From NCBI GenBank assembly GCA_034436155.1, contig DAOTVP010000090.1, positions 1 to 64,000 of the forward strand: a stretch of 64,000 bases of DNA, in the 5' to 3' direction. The stretch comes from GCA-2794515 sp034436155. GTDB lineage: Bacteria > Chloroflexota > Anaerolineae > Aggregatilineales > Phototrophicaceae. Made by a program: the position numbers and the translations under genes. Under the pieces are notes generated by a model. That model did no database searches, had not been told where the DNA came from, and saw only the letters and a list, made by a program, of their open reading frames with translations. Shown in pieces: positions 52,611-61,015 of this stretch (positions within the stretch are counted from its first letter, which is position 1; the number at the start of each line of letters is the position of its first letter).

Positions 52611-53498
52611 TCATTTTTTCTCGTAGTATTGCGCCCATTTGAGGCGTGCTTCACGGACGGGTTTGAGCGCACGTTTTAAGTTTGCTTCATCTTCACCGAG
52701 CAACATCGCCTCTAAGAGGGCTAATTGTACCCGAAAATTGGCTAAAAGCACGGCTATAGCTTGCCGATTTGTGCCGATAATATCGCTCATCATGGTGATG
52801 TCACTGCCCGCCAAACGGGTTGTATCTCGAAAGCCACCCGCCGCCAATGTCCAAATCGCCTCATCGTATTGGGCTTCTTGAGCGGCGGTCGCCATGAGGG
52901 CGGCGCTAAGGAGATATGGCACATGGCTGATGGTCGCCACGACTCTATCATGCCGTTGGGCATCCATCTCGATGGGCATGGCTTCGATGGCTTGCACAAA
53001 TGCCAACGCCCGATGGCGGGTGGCGGGTGTTGTGCGCCGTGTTGGGCATAACACAAACGGCTTTCCGCGATAAAGATGCGGGTCGCTGGCTTCGATACCA
53101 CTGCGTTCTTTGCCCGTCATCGGATGCCCACCGATGGCATGAATCCCGATGGGCAAGCGCCCCATCGCCTCACAAATATCGGCTTTGGTGCTACCAATAT
53201 CAATCAGGAGCGTGTTAGAGCGCAAATATGAGCCGATCTGATTTTTCACCACATCCAAAATAATCCGCACAGGCGCACATAACACCACCACATCCGCGCC
53301 ATGCACACCTGCGACCAGTTCATCAGTATATTCATCAATAATGCCATGTTCTTTGGCATAGGTCAGGGATTTTTGGTTGGGGTCTATGCCGACAATCGTT
53401 TGGGCATACGGACGTAATGCCAATGCCAAAGACCCACCCATAAGACCTAACCCAAAAATGGCTAATCGTTCCGCCCGAAATGATGAGAGCATACTCAC
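52611..53498 (-). CDS. tyrA: Prephenate dehydrogenase
   Basis: A 295-residue NAD(P)-dependent enzyme leading to tyrosine. It has the Rossmann motif GLGLMGGSLALAL (about 16-28) and GGHPMTGKERSGIEA (about 118-132), which includes the catalytic His region. It has no chorismate-mutase or ACT domain; mutase activity comes from aroH nearby. Its ATG overlaps the aroF stop by 4 nt. Confidence 0.96.
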   Translation of the reverse strand: MSMLSSFRAERLAIFGLGLMGGSLALALRPYAQTIVGIDPNQKSLTYAKEHGIIDEYTDELVAGVHGADVVVLCAPVRIILDVVKNQIGSYLRSNTLLIDIGSTKADICEAMGRLPIGIHAIGGHPMTGKERSGIEASDPHLYRGKPFVLCPTRRTTPATRHRALAFVQAIEAMPIEMDAQRHDRVVATISHVPYLLSAALMATAAQEAQYDEAIWTLAAGGFRDTTRLAGSDITMMSDIIGTNRQAIAVLLANFRVQLALLEAMLLGEDEANLKRALKPVREARLKWAQYYEKK

Positions 53499-54511
53499 AC
53501 CTCGCGCCCAACGGCTTGAGCAATTTGGCGAATCGTCTCTAACATCGTCTTGAGCGTTTGCGGGGTGATGCTTTGCCGTCCATCGGACATGGCATTATCG
53601 GGGTCAAGATGCGCCTCAATAATCAGACCATCCGCGCCCGCCGCAACGCCCGCATAACCGATAGCAGGCACATATTCCCGATACCCGACACCATGACTTG
53701 GGTCTACCAAAACGGGCAAGTGGGTGCGATGCTTGAGGACGGGTATCGCGTTAATATCCAACGTGTTGCGCGTGTATTTCTCGAAGGTACGGATGCCCCG
53801 TTCACATAACATCACGCGATTATTGCCATGCGCGAGGATGTATTCGGCAGACATGAGCAAATCTTCGATGGTGCTACTCATCCCACGTTTGAGCAAGACG
53901 GGATGTTGACTTTGACCAACGGCATTGAGCAGGGCGAAATTTTGCATATTGCGTGCGCCAATTTGCAACACATCCGCATATTGACACACCATCGGCACAA
54001 GCGCCGAATCCATCACTTCGGTGACGATGGGCAAACCCGTGGCTTCACGGGCTTCTGCCAACCATTGTAGCCCTTTTTCGCCATGTCCCTGAAAACTATA
54101 GGGCGATGTGCGCGGTTTGAACGCCCCACCCCGCAACGCCATCGCGCCCGCCTCTTTCATGGCGTGCGCCGTTTCGATGATTTGCTCACGGCTTTCGACT
54201 GAACACGGTCCCGCAATCAGAAATAATTTTTTCCCGCCGACCATACGCCCTTTCAGTGGCACGATGGTATCTTTGGGGTGCATTTCTCGGCTGGCGAGTT
54301 TATAAGGGGCATTGATACGGCGCACCGCCACGACACCGCTCATTGCTTCGTATTTGGTGGTATCGAATGGGGTTGGGCTTTCGCCGACCACGCCGATAAT
54401 TTTAGCATCATCGCCTTCGTTGAGGTGCGGGTGATACCCATCCGCCTCAATTTGGGCGATGATGTCCGCCACCTGTTTGGCGGTGGCTTTGGGTTGCATC
54501 AGGATAATCAT
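53495..54511 (-). CDS. aroF: DAHP synthase, type I-beta with ferredoxin-like regulatory domain
   Basis: A 338-residue enzyme for the first shikimate step. The N-terminal about 70 residues form a ferredoxin-like domain like that of Thermotoga DAHP synthase, which mediates feedback by Tyr or Phe. The barrel has AGPCSVESREQI (about 99-110), GGAFKPRTSPYSFQG, and metal/PEP-site motifs KRGMSSTIED and DPSHGVGYRE. The start overlaps aroH by 4 nt. Regulation by aromatic amino acids is inferred from the domain. Confidence 0.96.
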   Translation of the reverse strand: MIILMQPKATAKQVADIIAQIEADGYHPHLNEGDDAKIIGVVGESPTPFDTTKYEAMSGVVAVRRINAPYKLASREMHPKDTIVPLKGRMVGGKKLFLIAGPCSVESREQIIETAHAMKEAGAMALRGGAFKPRTSPYSFQGHGEKGLQWLAEAREATGLPIVTEVMDSALVPMVCQYADVLQIGARNMQNFALLNAVGQSQHPVLLKRGMSSTIEDLLMSAEYILAHGNNRVMLCERGIRTFEKYTRNTLDINAIPVLKHRTHLPVLVDPSHGVGYREYVPAIGYAGVAAGADGLIIEAHLDPDNAMSDGRQSITPQTLKTMLETIRQIAQAVGREV

Positions 54512-54873
54512 TTATTCTCGCTCCAATCGGGGCGGAGTTTGACCGCATCCCGCAAATAGATATGTTTAATCTCGCTCAAGGGTTTATCGGTATTCCAATG
54601 GATGAGTATCCGTATACAACGCGGGATACTCCCCTTCACATCCATCTCAACCCCCCCCATCAGGGCGGTTTTCGTCCATCCCAAGCGCCGTGCGCCTCGT
54701 GCGGGATACGCCGCTGTCAAATCGGGGGTGGTGGTAAAAAATATGCTGGCAACATCATCTTCGTGCAACCCATTGGCATGAATCATGGCGCTCAAGATCT
54801 CCATAGTGGCTTCGATGATGGCTTCTTCGGTATCAACTTCAACTGTGATTGCACCACGTACCCCGCGAATCAT
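54508..54873 (-). CDS. aroH: Monofunctional chorismate mutase, AroH class
   Basis: A 121-residue trimeric-type mutase like Bacillus AroH. It starts with RGVRGAITVEVDTEEAI (Arg of the active site) and has FFTTTPDLTAAYPARGARR (about 46-64), the usual substrate-binding segment, and PRCIRILIH. It converts chorismate to prephenate for TyrA, diverting flux from the tryptophan branch. It overlaps both trpA and aroF by 4 nt. Confidence 0.96.
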   Translation of the reverse strand: MIRGVRGAITVEVDTEEAIIEATMEILSAMIHANGLHEDDVASIFFTTTPDLTAAYPARGARRLGWTKTALMGGVEMDVKGSIPRCIRILIHWNTDKPLSEIKHIYLRDAVKLRPDWSENK

Positions 54874-55670
54874 GCCCCCGCCTTTCTGAGGCTATCGGCT
54901 AAGGCGATAACATCCTCTTGTGTACCCTGTTGACGAGCGCGAATTAAGGCGCTGGCAACGATGTAACCATCTACCAAACCGTTTAGCTGGCGGGCTTGTT
55001 CGGGTTTGCTGATGCCGAATCCAAGCACCAACGGCTTATCGGTTTGCGAGCGCACACGGCTGATGAAGGCTTGTAAATCATCGGGCAGGCTATCGCGTGC
55101 GCCCGTGATGCCCGTCACCGAAATGACATAAATAAAGCCCGTGGCTTGTTCCGTCACGAGTGAAATCCGCTCATCGTTGCTGGTAGGCGCGATGAAAAAC
55201 ACCAAACCCAAATCGAGTTTTTGGCAGGCAGAAAACAGGTGAATTTCTTCGGGCGGTAGATCGGGGATGATAAATCCATCCGCGCCCGCCTCTTTTGCAT
55301 CGTGAACGAATTGTTCTGCCCCATATGCCAATAGCGGGTTGATATAACTGAATATCATAATCGGTTGATTCACCCCACGCGCCCGCAAATCGCGCACGGC
55401 TTGGAGACCATGACGCGGGGTGATGCCGTTTTCGAGCGCGATTTGGCTGGATGCTTGAATGGTCACACCATCGGCGAGCGGGTCGCTGAACGGGATGCCA
55501 ATTTCAAACCCATCCACCCCCAAGTGCGCCATTTTGACTAAAATCTCGATGGATTCGTCATAAGTCGGGTAGCCAATGGTGAAAAATGGCAAAAATGCCG
55601 CACGATTTTGTGCTTGTGCTGTGTTGAACATGGCTTCGATAGCACGAAGCCCGCGTGATATGTGCGTCAA
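54870..55670 (-). CDS. trpA: Tryptophan synthase alpha subunit
   Basis: A 266-residue barrel that cleaves indole-3-glycerol phosphate. The catalytic Glu is in GFEIGIPFSDPLADG (about 50-64) and the Asp in GFIIPDLPPEE. ADGV replaces the common ADGP. A TTG start at 55670, with GAGAGGTG about 6 nt upstream, is preferred because it restores the normal first helix; the next ATG would remove 13 residues. It is separated from trpB by a hydrolase-like gene, an unusual break of the trpBA pair. Confidence 0.95.
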   Translation of the reverse strand: MTHISRGLRAIEAMFNTAQAQNRAAFLPFFTIGYPTYDESIEILVKMAHLGVDGFEIGIPFSDPLADGVTIQASSQIALENGITPRHGLQAVRDLRARGVNQPIMIFSYINPLLAYGAEQFVHDAKEAGADGFIIPDLPPEEIHLFSACQKLDLGLVFFIAPTSNDERISLVTEQATGFIYVISVTGITGARDSLPDDLQAFISRVRSQTDKPLVLGFGISKPEQARQLNGLVDGYIVASALIRARQQGTQEDVIALADSLRKAGA

Positions 55671-55704
55671 AAAACACCTCTCCTCGTGTGTATTATAGAA
55701 AATA

Positions 55705-56859
55705 TTACCGCACCTTATTTACCACATCTTGAACGGCAATCAAAAATAAGGTGGGATTTTGAAGATGAATATAATGCCCCGTTTGCGCCTCGACAAGTTC
55801 ACTATTCGTCGAAAGCAGGTGCAAAAATTGCTGGGCATCATAATTGGCATTCGGCGATGGGAAGTATGCCACAGGGAATACATTCGGCGGGCGGTCTGTG
55901 GCGACCATCACCACCAACGATCTACTGCCCAAGCCACCGATATTCGCCAATTCTGCGGGTGCAGATTTTAAGCCGTCCAATTCTGCCCATGCCGTCTCCC
56001 AATAGGCGGGTTTATAATACCCCGCACGGAAAATCGGCTTGAACTCTGGGCTGAGTTGCGCCCCTTGCAGAAGCCAGTTATCGTAACTGGCTACTTGGTC
56101 AACCAAGCGGACAGTCCCCCATGGGGCAAAGAACTCCGCCAAGCGATAAAAGGTGATTTGTTGCGATAACACTGCGGGGTAAGGCGTGAGCAAGGTCTCG
56201 CTAAGGCTATCGACCAACACCACACCGCGCACATCATTCGGGAAACTTTGGGCAAAGGCGCGTGCGGTCATCCCCGCCACACCATGCCCGACCATGACAT
56301 ACGGACCGCGAATGTTGGCGGCTTGGAGCAACAAATAGAGTTCTGTCGCCATGCGTTGCACGGTACGGGGTGCGGGATTGCGATCGCTCCAACCATAACC
56401 AGCACGATCGTAACTACAGACACGGGTGAATTTGGCAATTTCGGGCTGAACATCGCCCCAATGGATAGACCATGCGCCAATATCGGCATCTAAAATCACG
56501 GTTGGGCTACCGCCACCAATACAATGCAGGTGCATATTATATGTACCGTTATCCATCCGCACCGAGACGATGTTGCCCATCGGCACAAAATTTTCGTTGC
56601 GTGCAGATGCCAACTGATACACATACCCAATCACAAACGGCGTAGCGATAATCAGGATGAGCAAAATCAGAATTGTGAATAAGCGCGAGGCGCAACTGCC
56701 ACGCCGTTTGCGTTTCATGGCGCGTTTGGCAGCTTTTTCTGCTTGTTCCCGCGCCTTGCGTTGTTGAGCAATTTTGCGCCGTTCTTCGGGTGTTAGATTG
56801 GGGTCTGGTATCATCTTCTTTGATTTCGGGTCGTATACCATCCCTGGTTCTGCGGGCAT
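55705..56859 (-). CDS. Membrane-anchored alpha/beta hydrolase-like protein lacking the nucleophile Ser
   Basis: This 384-residue protein has a Lys/Arg-rich, helical cytoplasmic N-terminus (about 1-55), one TM helix (about 58-80) and an extracellular alpha/beta-hydrolase domain. The oxyanion and helix features are present (SYDRAGYGWSD; a C-terminal GHYIHLQNP with the catalytic His). The nucleophile elbow reads GHGVAG at residues 191-196, with Gly193 (codon GGT at 56281-56283) in place of Ser. Ordinary esterase or lipase activity is therefore unlikely. It is wedged between trpB (21 nt) and trpA (34 nt). Its role in the operon is unknown. Confidence 0.82.
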   Translation of the reverse strand: MPAEPGMVYDPKSKKMIPDPNLTPEERRKIAQQRKAREQAEKAAKRAMKRKRRGSCASRLFTILILLILIIATPFVIGYVYQLASARNENFVPMGNIVSVRMDNGTYNMHLHCIGGGSPTVILDADIGAWSIHWGDVQPEIAKFTRVCSYDRAGYGWSDRNPAPRTVQRMATELYLLLQAANIRGPYVMVGHGVAGMTARAFAQSFPNDVRGVVLVDSLSETLLTPYPAVLSQQITFYRLAEFFAPWGTVRLVDQVASYDNWLLQGAQLSPEFKPIFRAGYYKPAYWETAWAELDGLKSAPAELANIGGLGSRSLVVMVATDRPPNVFPVAYFPSPNANYDAQQFLHLLSTNSELVEAQTGHYIHLQNPTLFLIAVQDVVNKVR

Positions 56860-56880
56860 ATCACACCTTCTTTCTGCGGA

Positions 56881-58095
56881 TTATCCACCAATGGCAGAAA
56901 TGACAGTATCTAAATCTTTATCGCCCCGCCCTGATAAATTAACCAAGATGATGCTATCTTTGGGCATGGTTGGGGCGCGTTTGATGGCTTCGGCAACCGC
57001 GTGGGCGCTTTCGAGCGCGGGAATAATGCCTTCATATTTACTGAGCGTTTGCAATGCCGAGAGCGCCTCTTCATCGGTGGCATAGGTATAATAAGCGCGT
57101 TCTGTTTGGCGCAAATAAGCGTGTTCTGGTCCGACAGAGGCGTAATCTAGCCCTGCCGATATGCTATGGGTATTCACAATTTGCCCTTCGGGTGTTTGCA
57201 TGACGAATGAGCGTGTGCCTTGTAATACACCAATGCGTCCGATGTTGGGGTCGGCAAAACGGGCGGCATGTTGACCACTCAAAATACCATAGCCCCCTGC
57301 TTCAACACCGATGAGGTCTATGCCGTCATCATCCCGAAACGCATGGAATAAGCCGATGGCATTGCTCCCGCCACCCACACAGGCGATACACACATCAGGC
57401 AATTTGCCCGCCATTTTGACGATTTGTTCCCGCGCTTCGACACCAATAATACTCTGAAAATCGCGCACTATCATCGGATAGGGATGCGGTCCCAACGCAG
57501 ACCCCAACAGATAAAACGTATCACGCACATTCGTGACCCAATCTCGAATCGCCTCGTTGATGGCATCTTTCAGGGTTTTACTGCCACTCTCAACCGAAAT
57601 CACCTCTGCGCCGAGTAATTTCATGCGGAATACATTCGGGCGCTGGCGAGCAATATCTACACTGCCCATATACACATGACAATCTAAACCGAGCAACGCC
57701 GATGCGGTCGCCGATGCGACTCCATGCTGACCCGCGCCTGTCTCGGCAATCACGCGCTGTTTGCCCATGCGTTTGGCGAGTAGCGCCTGCCCCAGCGCGT
57801 TATTGATTTTATGTGCGCCTGTATGGGCTAAATCTTCGCGCTTAAAATAAATTTGCGCCCCACCGAGCAAATCGCTCAGGCGTTTGGCATACGTGAGCGG
57901 GGTTGGTCTGCCGACATACGTGGCTTGTAGATAGGCGAGTTCACCCATAAATTGGCTATCATGAATCGCCTCATCGTATGCCTTGATGAGTTCATCCAAC
58001 GCGGGGACGAGTGTTTCTGGCACAAATCGCCCGCCAAAATCGCCAAAATAACCCCGTTCATCGGGGAGTGCAGTCTTGTTAATCTCGAATGTCAT
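56881..58095 (-). CDS. trpB: Tryptophan synthase beta subunit
   Basis: A full-length 404-residue TrpB1 that condenses indole and serine using PLP. The Schiff-base Lys is in HTGAHKINNALGQ (about 92-104). It also has AETGAGQHGVASA, the phosphate-binding CVGGGSNAIG (about 237-246), and the GRFVPETL start. It normally forms an alpha2-beta2 complex with TrpA, made here from a gene two places downstream. Confidence 0.98.
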   Translation of the reverse strand: MTFEINKTALPDERGYFGDFGGRFVPETLVPALDELIKAYDEAIHDSQFMGELAYLQATYVGRPTPLTYAKRLSDLLGGAQIYFKREDLAHTGAHKINNALGQALLAKRMGKQRVIAETGAGQHGVASATASALLGLDCHVYMGSVDIARQRPNVFRMKLLGAEVISVESGSKTLKDAINEAIRDWVTNVRDTFYLLGSALGPHPYPMIVRDFQSIIGVEAREQIVKMAGKLPDVCIACVGGGSNAIGLFHAFRDDDGIDLIGVEAGGYGILSGQHAARFADPNIGRIGVLQGTRSFVMQTPEGQIVNTHSISAGLDYASVGPEHAYLRQTERAYYTYATDEEALSALQTLSKYEGIIPALESAHAVAEAIKRAPTMPKDSIILVNLSGRGDKDLDTVISAIGG

Positions 58096-58130
58096 CCGTC
58101 ATGTATCCCTTTATCCAAAAACTACCTTTT

Positions 58131-58159
58131 TGGACGACATATGCTTTGCTAGTCGTCCA
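58131..58159. repeat. Hairpin TGGACGAC in trpF-trpB gap
   Basis: TGGACGAC / GTCGTCCA, a perfect 8-bp stem with a 13-nt loop. It is the first of four hairpins in the 225-bp gap. Confidence 0.8.
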
Positions 58160-58173
58160 TTACACTTTATCGT

Positions 58174-58202
58174 TGGGCGACATACACTTCGCTAGTCGTC
58201 CA
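58174..58202. repeat. Hairpin TGGGCGAC in trpF-trpB gap
   Basis: TGGGCGAC / GTCGTCCA; the single mismatch would be a G-U pair in RNA. Its loop is similar to the hairpin at 58131, so the two look like diverged tandem copies. Confidence 0.75.
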
Positions 58203-58225
58203 TTGCACCCTATTATGGATTACAC

Positions 58226-58245
58226 GGACAGCATGTATGCCGTCC
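58226..58245. repeat. Hairpin GGACaGCAT in trpF-trpB gap
   Basis: GGAC-A-GCAT / ATGC-C-GTCC with one A-C mismatch and a 2-nt loop, followed by CTACA. Confidence 0.65.
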
Positions 58246-58276
58246 CTACACATTCATCATCATCTGATGCCTGTAC

Positions 58277-58296
58277 GGACGCGCTTTTGCGCGTCC
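58277..58296. repeat. Hairpin GGACGCGC in trpF-trpB gap
   Basis: GGACGCGC-TTTT-GCGCGTCC, a perfect 8-bp stem with a tetraloop, 25 nt after the trpF stop. Confidence 0.8.
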
Positions 58297-58320
58297 TCTA
58301 TTATGTGGCATAACGTTACA

Positions 58321-58977
58321 TCAACCAACCGATTTCGCCGACTCGATAAAAGCCTTGATTTTGGCTTGGTCTTTTTTGCCGTCCGTCTCGACACCACTGG
58401 CAACATCCACACCCCACGGGCGGTAGGCTTTCACCCGTTCCGCCACATTATCGGGGGTATATCCACCTGCCAACATCAGACGGGGGACTTTATCGGCAAT
58501 CGCGTGGATAATATCGGCGCTCACACTCAAACCCGTCCCGCCCGCCAAAGAGGGATGATAGGCATCCAACAATAACGAGGGCAAATACTCGCGCTCGGTG
58601 AAATGTTTGGCATAATATGCCACATCATCTTCGGCTTGCTTGGCGGTCATCGGTTGCACACCCTTATAGGCGATACCGCGCAATTCTTTGAGCATACTGT
58701 CCGATTCATCCCCACTGAGTTGTGCGCCATCTAACCCGACCTTGTTGGTGATGGTGGAGATGTTGCTCACCAATTCGTTGACAAAAATACCGACCAAACG
58801 GGGGCATTTATCACCAAATTGGGCGCGGAGGCTATCACAAATTTCGGTAGCGAGGTCAATATCAATATAACGCGGACTCCGTTTATAAAAATTGAAACCG
58901 ATCAAATCTGCGCCATGTTTGGCACAAAATATCGCATCCTCTAGGGTGGTGATGCCACAAATTTTGACCTTCGTCAT
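58321..58977 (-). CDS. trpF: Phosphoribosylanthranilate isomerase
   Basis: A 218-residue barrel for the third tryptophan step. It starts MTKVKICGITTLEDA (catalytic Cys at position 7) and has GADLIGFNFYKRSPRYI (about 24-40), the catalytic Asp in DGAQLSGDE, and GVDVASGVET near the C-terminus. ATG 58977 is chosen for its strong GAGGAGG 6 nt upstream. Confidence 0.97.
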   Translation of the reverse strand: MTKVKICGITTLEDAIFCAKHGADLIGFNFYKRSPRYIDIDLATEICDSLRAQFGDKCPRLVGIFVNELVSNISTITNKVGLDGAQLSGDESDSMLKELRGIAYKGVQPMTAKQAEDDVAYYAKHFTEREYLPSLLLDAYHPSLAGGTGLSVSADIIHAIADKVPRLMLAGGYTPDNVAERVKAYRPWGVDVASGVETDGKKDQAKIKAFIESAKSVG

Positions 58978-59011
58978 GATGTGCCTCCTCATATTATCAG
59001 CGTACGGTAGA

Positions 59012-59043
59012 GCGGATATACGAGGTTAACGCCTCTAATCCGC
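59012..59043. repeat. Hairpin GCGGAT in trpC-trpF gap
   Basis: GCGGAT / ATCCGC outer arms and an inner GAGG / CCTC stem; similar to the hairpins at 1212 and 1266. Confidence 0.7.
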
Positions 59044-59076
59044 CCATACCAACTCAATAATTTCCGCAAACTGTAC

Positions 59077-59109
59077 GGGACGATTAGCGCACAGCGCGTA
59101 TATCGTCCC
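59077..59109. repeat. Hairpin GGGACGAT overlapping the trpC stop
   Basis: GGGACGAT / ATCGTCCC with an inner GCGC-ACA-GCGC stem. Its last base is part of the trpC TAG stop codon, so an insertion may have set the end of trpC. Confidence 0.8.
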
Positions 59110-59915
59110 TAAAGCGCCCGTTTAACCTTGCTAAATTGTCTCACCTGATCCGCCATATCGCCCGATTTGACTAAACTTTCGCCCACCAAAATGGCGTGCA
59201 CGCCCGCCTGCCCCATACGAAGCACATCATCTAGGGTAGATATGCCACTTTCGGCGACCAAAATCACGCCATTGGGGATATGTTTGGCGAGGCGCTCGGT
59301 GGTGGCTAAATCCACCTCAAAAGTATGCAAATTGCGGTTATTCACGCCGATGATGGTCGCGCCGATTTTGAGCGCGCGGTCAAGTTCGGCTTCATCATGC
59401 ACCTCAACCAATGCCGACATGCCTAATTCGGTGGTGAGGGCATGTAAATCGCGCAATTGAGCATCATCCAATGCGGCGACAATCAACAACAGGGCATCGG
59501 CTTCTTCTGCGCGTGTTTCATAGACCTGATACGGATCGATGATGAAATCTTTGCGTAAAACGGGGATATGCACATTGCCCCGCACTTGATTCAGATAGGC
59601 AATATCGCCCATAAAAAACGGCGTATCTGTGAGGACAGAAATGGCACTTGCGCCGTTATCGGCATACGTTTTGGCGATGGCGATGGGGTCAAAATTTTCG
59701 ATGAGGACACCCTTACTCGGCGAGGCTTTTTTAACCTCTGCGATGAGCGTGACATAATCACCCCTGCGTAAGGCGTGATCGAAATGACGAGGCACACACG
59801 CCACCCGCGCCAAATTTTGCACCTTTTTGAGGGGTGTTTTGGCTTGACGGGTCGTCACCTCATCCGCTTTTTGGGCGAGAATTTTATCTAAAACGGTATC
59901 GGTTTTCACGTACAT
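59109..59915 (-). CDS. trpC: Indole-3-glycerol-phosphate synthase
   Basis: A 268-residue monofunctional barrel enzyme for the fourth tryptophan step. It has LIAEVKKASPSKG (about 57-69, catalytic Lys), SVLTDTPFFMGD, VLRKDFIIDPYQVYE (about 120-134), VEVHDEAELDRAL, GVNNRNL and VAESGIS. The TrpF domain is encoded separately by the next gene. The hairpin at 59077 touches its stop codon. Confidence 0.97.
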   Translation of the reverse strand: MYVKTDTVLDKILAQKADEVTTRQAKTPLKKVQNLARVACVPRHFDHALRRGDYVTLIAEVKKASPSKGVLIENFDPIAIAKTYADNGASAISVLTDTPFFMGDIAYLNQVRGNVHIPVLRKDFIIDPYQVYETRAEEADALLLIVAALDDAQLRDLHALTTELGMSALVEVHDEAELDRALKIGATIIGVNNRNLHTFEVDLATTERLAKHIPNGVILVAESGISTLDDVLRMGQAGVHAILVGESLVKSGDMADQVRQFSKVKRAL

Positions 59916-59951
59916 AGGCGTAGGTATCCTCTATCTATCCCTTTATCTACA

Positions 59952-60983
59952 TTATGCAACGAATTGCTTGGTGAAGGCGATAAGCCCATCTAATTTTGCC
60001 ACCGCCGCGCCGTTATCAATCACCTCAGAGGCAATCTTGATACCTTCGGCAATATCGCCTGCTTTACCGCCGACAAAAATCGCCGCGCCTGCGTTGAGCA
60101 AGACAATATCGCGCTTGGCATCTCGAATCGTACCATCTAACACACCACGCAAAATCGCGGCGTTGGTCGGGGCATCACCACCGAGCAAATCACTGATAGA
60201 TGCACCATGAAAGCCATATTCACGCGGATCGAGGGTGTAGGTATCGACCCGCCCATCTTGATAATGACTCACAGTATTGGGTCCTGTGGTGGTGAGTTCA
60301 TCCATATTGCCATAACCACACACAACCATCGCCGAAATCGCGCCCAATTCACCCAAGACATGCGCCATTGTATCGGTCAAATCTGGGGCGAATACCCCCA
60401 TCAATTGGCGACGTGCGCCTGCGGGGTTGGTGAGCGGTCCAAGGATGTTGAAAATGCTCCGTACCCCCATCTCACGGCGTGGCGCGATAACATATTTCAT
60501 GGCGGGATGCAATTTGGCGGCGAATAAAAAGCCGATGCCCATTTCATCGACACATTGCCCAACTTGTTCGGGGGTTAAATCTAAATTCACGCCCAATTCT
60601 GCCAACACATCGGCGCTTCCACATTGGCTACTGGCGGCGCGGTTGCCATGTTTAGCAATCGGGATACCCGCCCCAGCCGCCACAAATGCCACAGTCGTGC
60701 TGATGTTGAATGTACCCGATTTATCGCCACCTGTGCCACAGGTATCGAGCAAATATGAGCCTGCTGTTTTGGTGGGGACTTTCTCTGAATTGGCACGCAT
60801 GGCGATGGCGCTCCCTGTAATTTCGCTCAGGGTTTCGCCTTTCATCCGCAAACCCATTAAATATGCGCCGATTTGGGCTGGTGTCGCCTCACCCCGCATG
60901 ATGTCATTCATGACAGCTTCGGCTTCGGATGATTGCAGGTGTCCAAATTTGCCAATCAGGTCTATTGCGCGTTTAATATCCAT
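59952..60983 (-). CDS. trpD: Anthranilate phosphoribosyltransferase
   Basis: A 343-residue homodimeric enzyme for the second tryptophan step. It has LDTCGTGGDKSGTFNIST (PRPP-binding, about 79-96), KHGNRAASSQCGSADVLAELG (about 112-132) and the FAAKLHPAMKYV segment (about 154-165). It is full length and not fused to TrpG. It lies 32 nt after trpG and 36 nt before trpC. Confidence 0.97.
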   Translation of the reverse strand: MDIKRAIDLIGKFGHLQSSEAEAVMNDIMRGEATPAQIGAYLMGLRMKGETLSEITGSAIAMRANSEKVPTKTAGSYLLDTCGTGGDKSGTFNISTTVAFVAAGAGIPIAKHGNRAASSQCGSADVLAELGVNLDLTPEQVGQCVDEMGIGFLFAAKLHPAMKYVIAPRREMGVRSIFNILGPLTNPAGARRQLMGVFAPDLTDTMAHVLGELGAISAMVVCGYGNMDELTTTGPNTVSHYQDGRVDTYTLDPREYGFHGASISDLLGGDAPTNAAILRGVLDGTIRDAKRDIVLLNAGAAIFVGGKAGDIAEGIKIASEVIDNGAAVAKLDGLIAFTKQFVA

Positions 60984-61015
60984 GCTGGTTCTGTTCCTAT
61001 TGTATAGATAGATGA

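Noticed and set aside
58131..58296. Possible short CRISPR array
   Set aside because: The units are hairpins with differing arms and loops, not identical direct repeats with unique equal-length spacers, and no cas genes are near.
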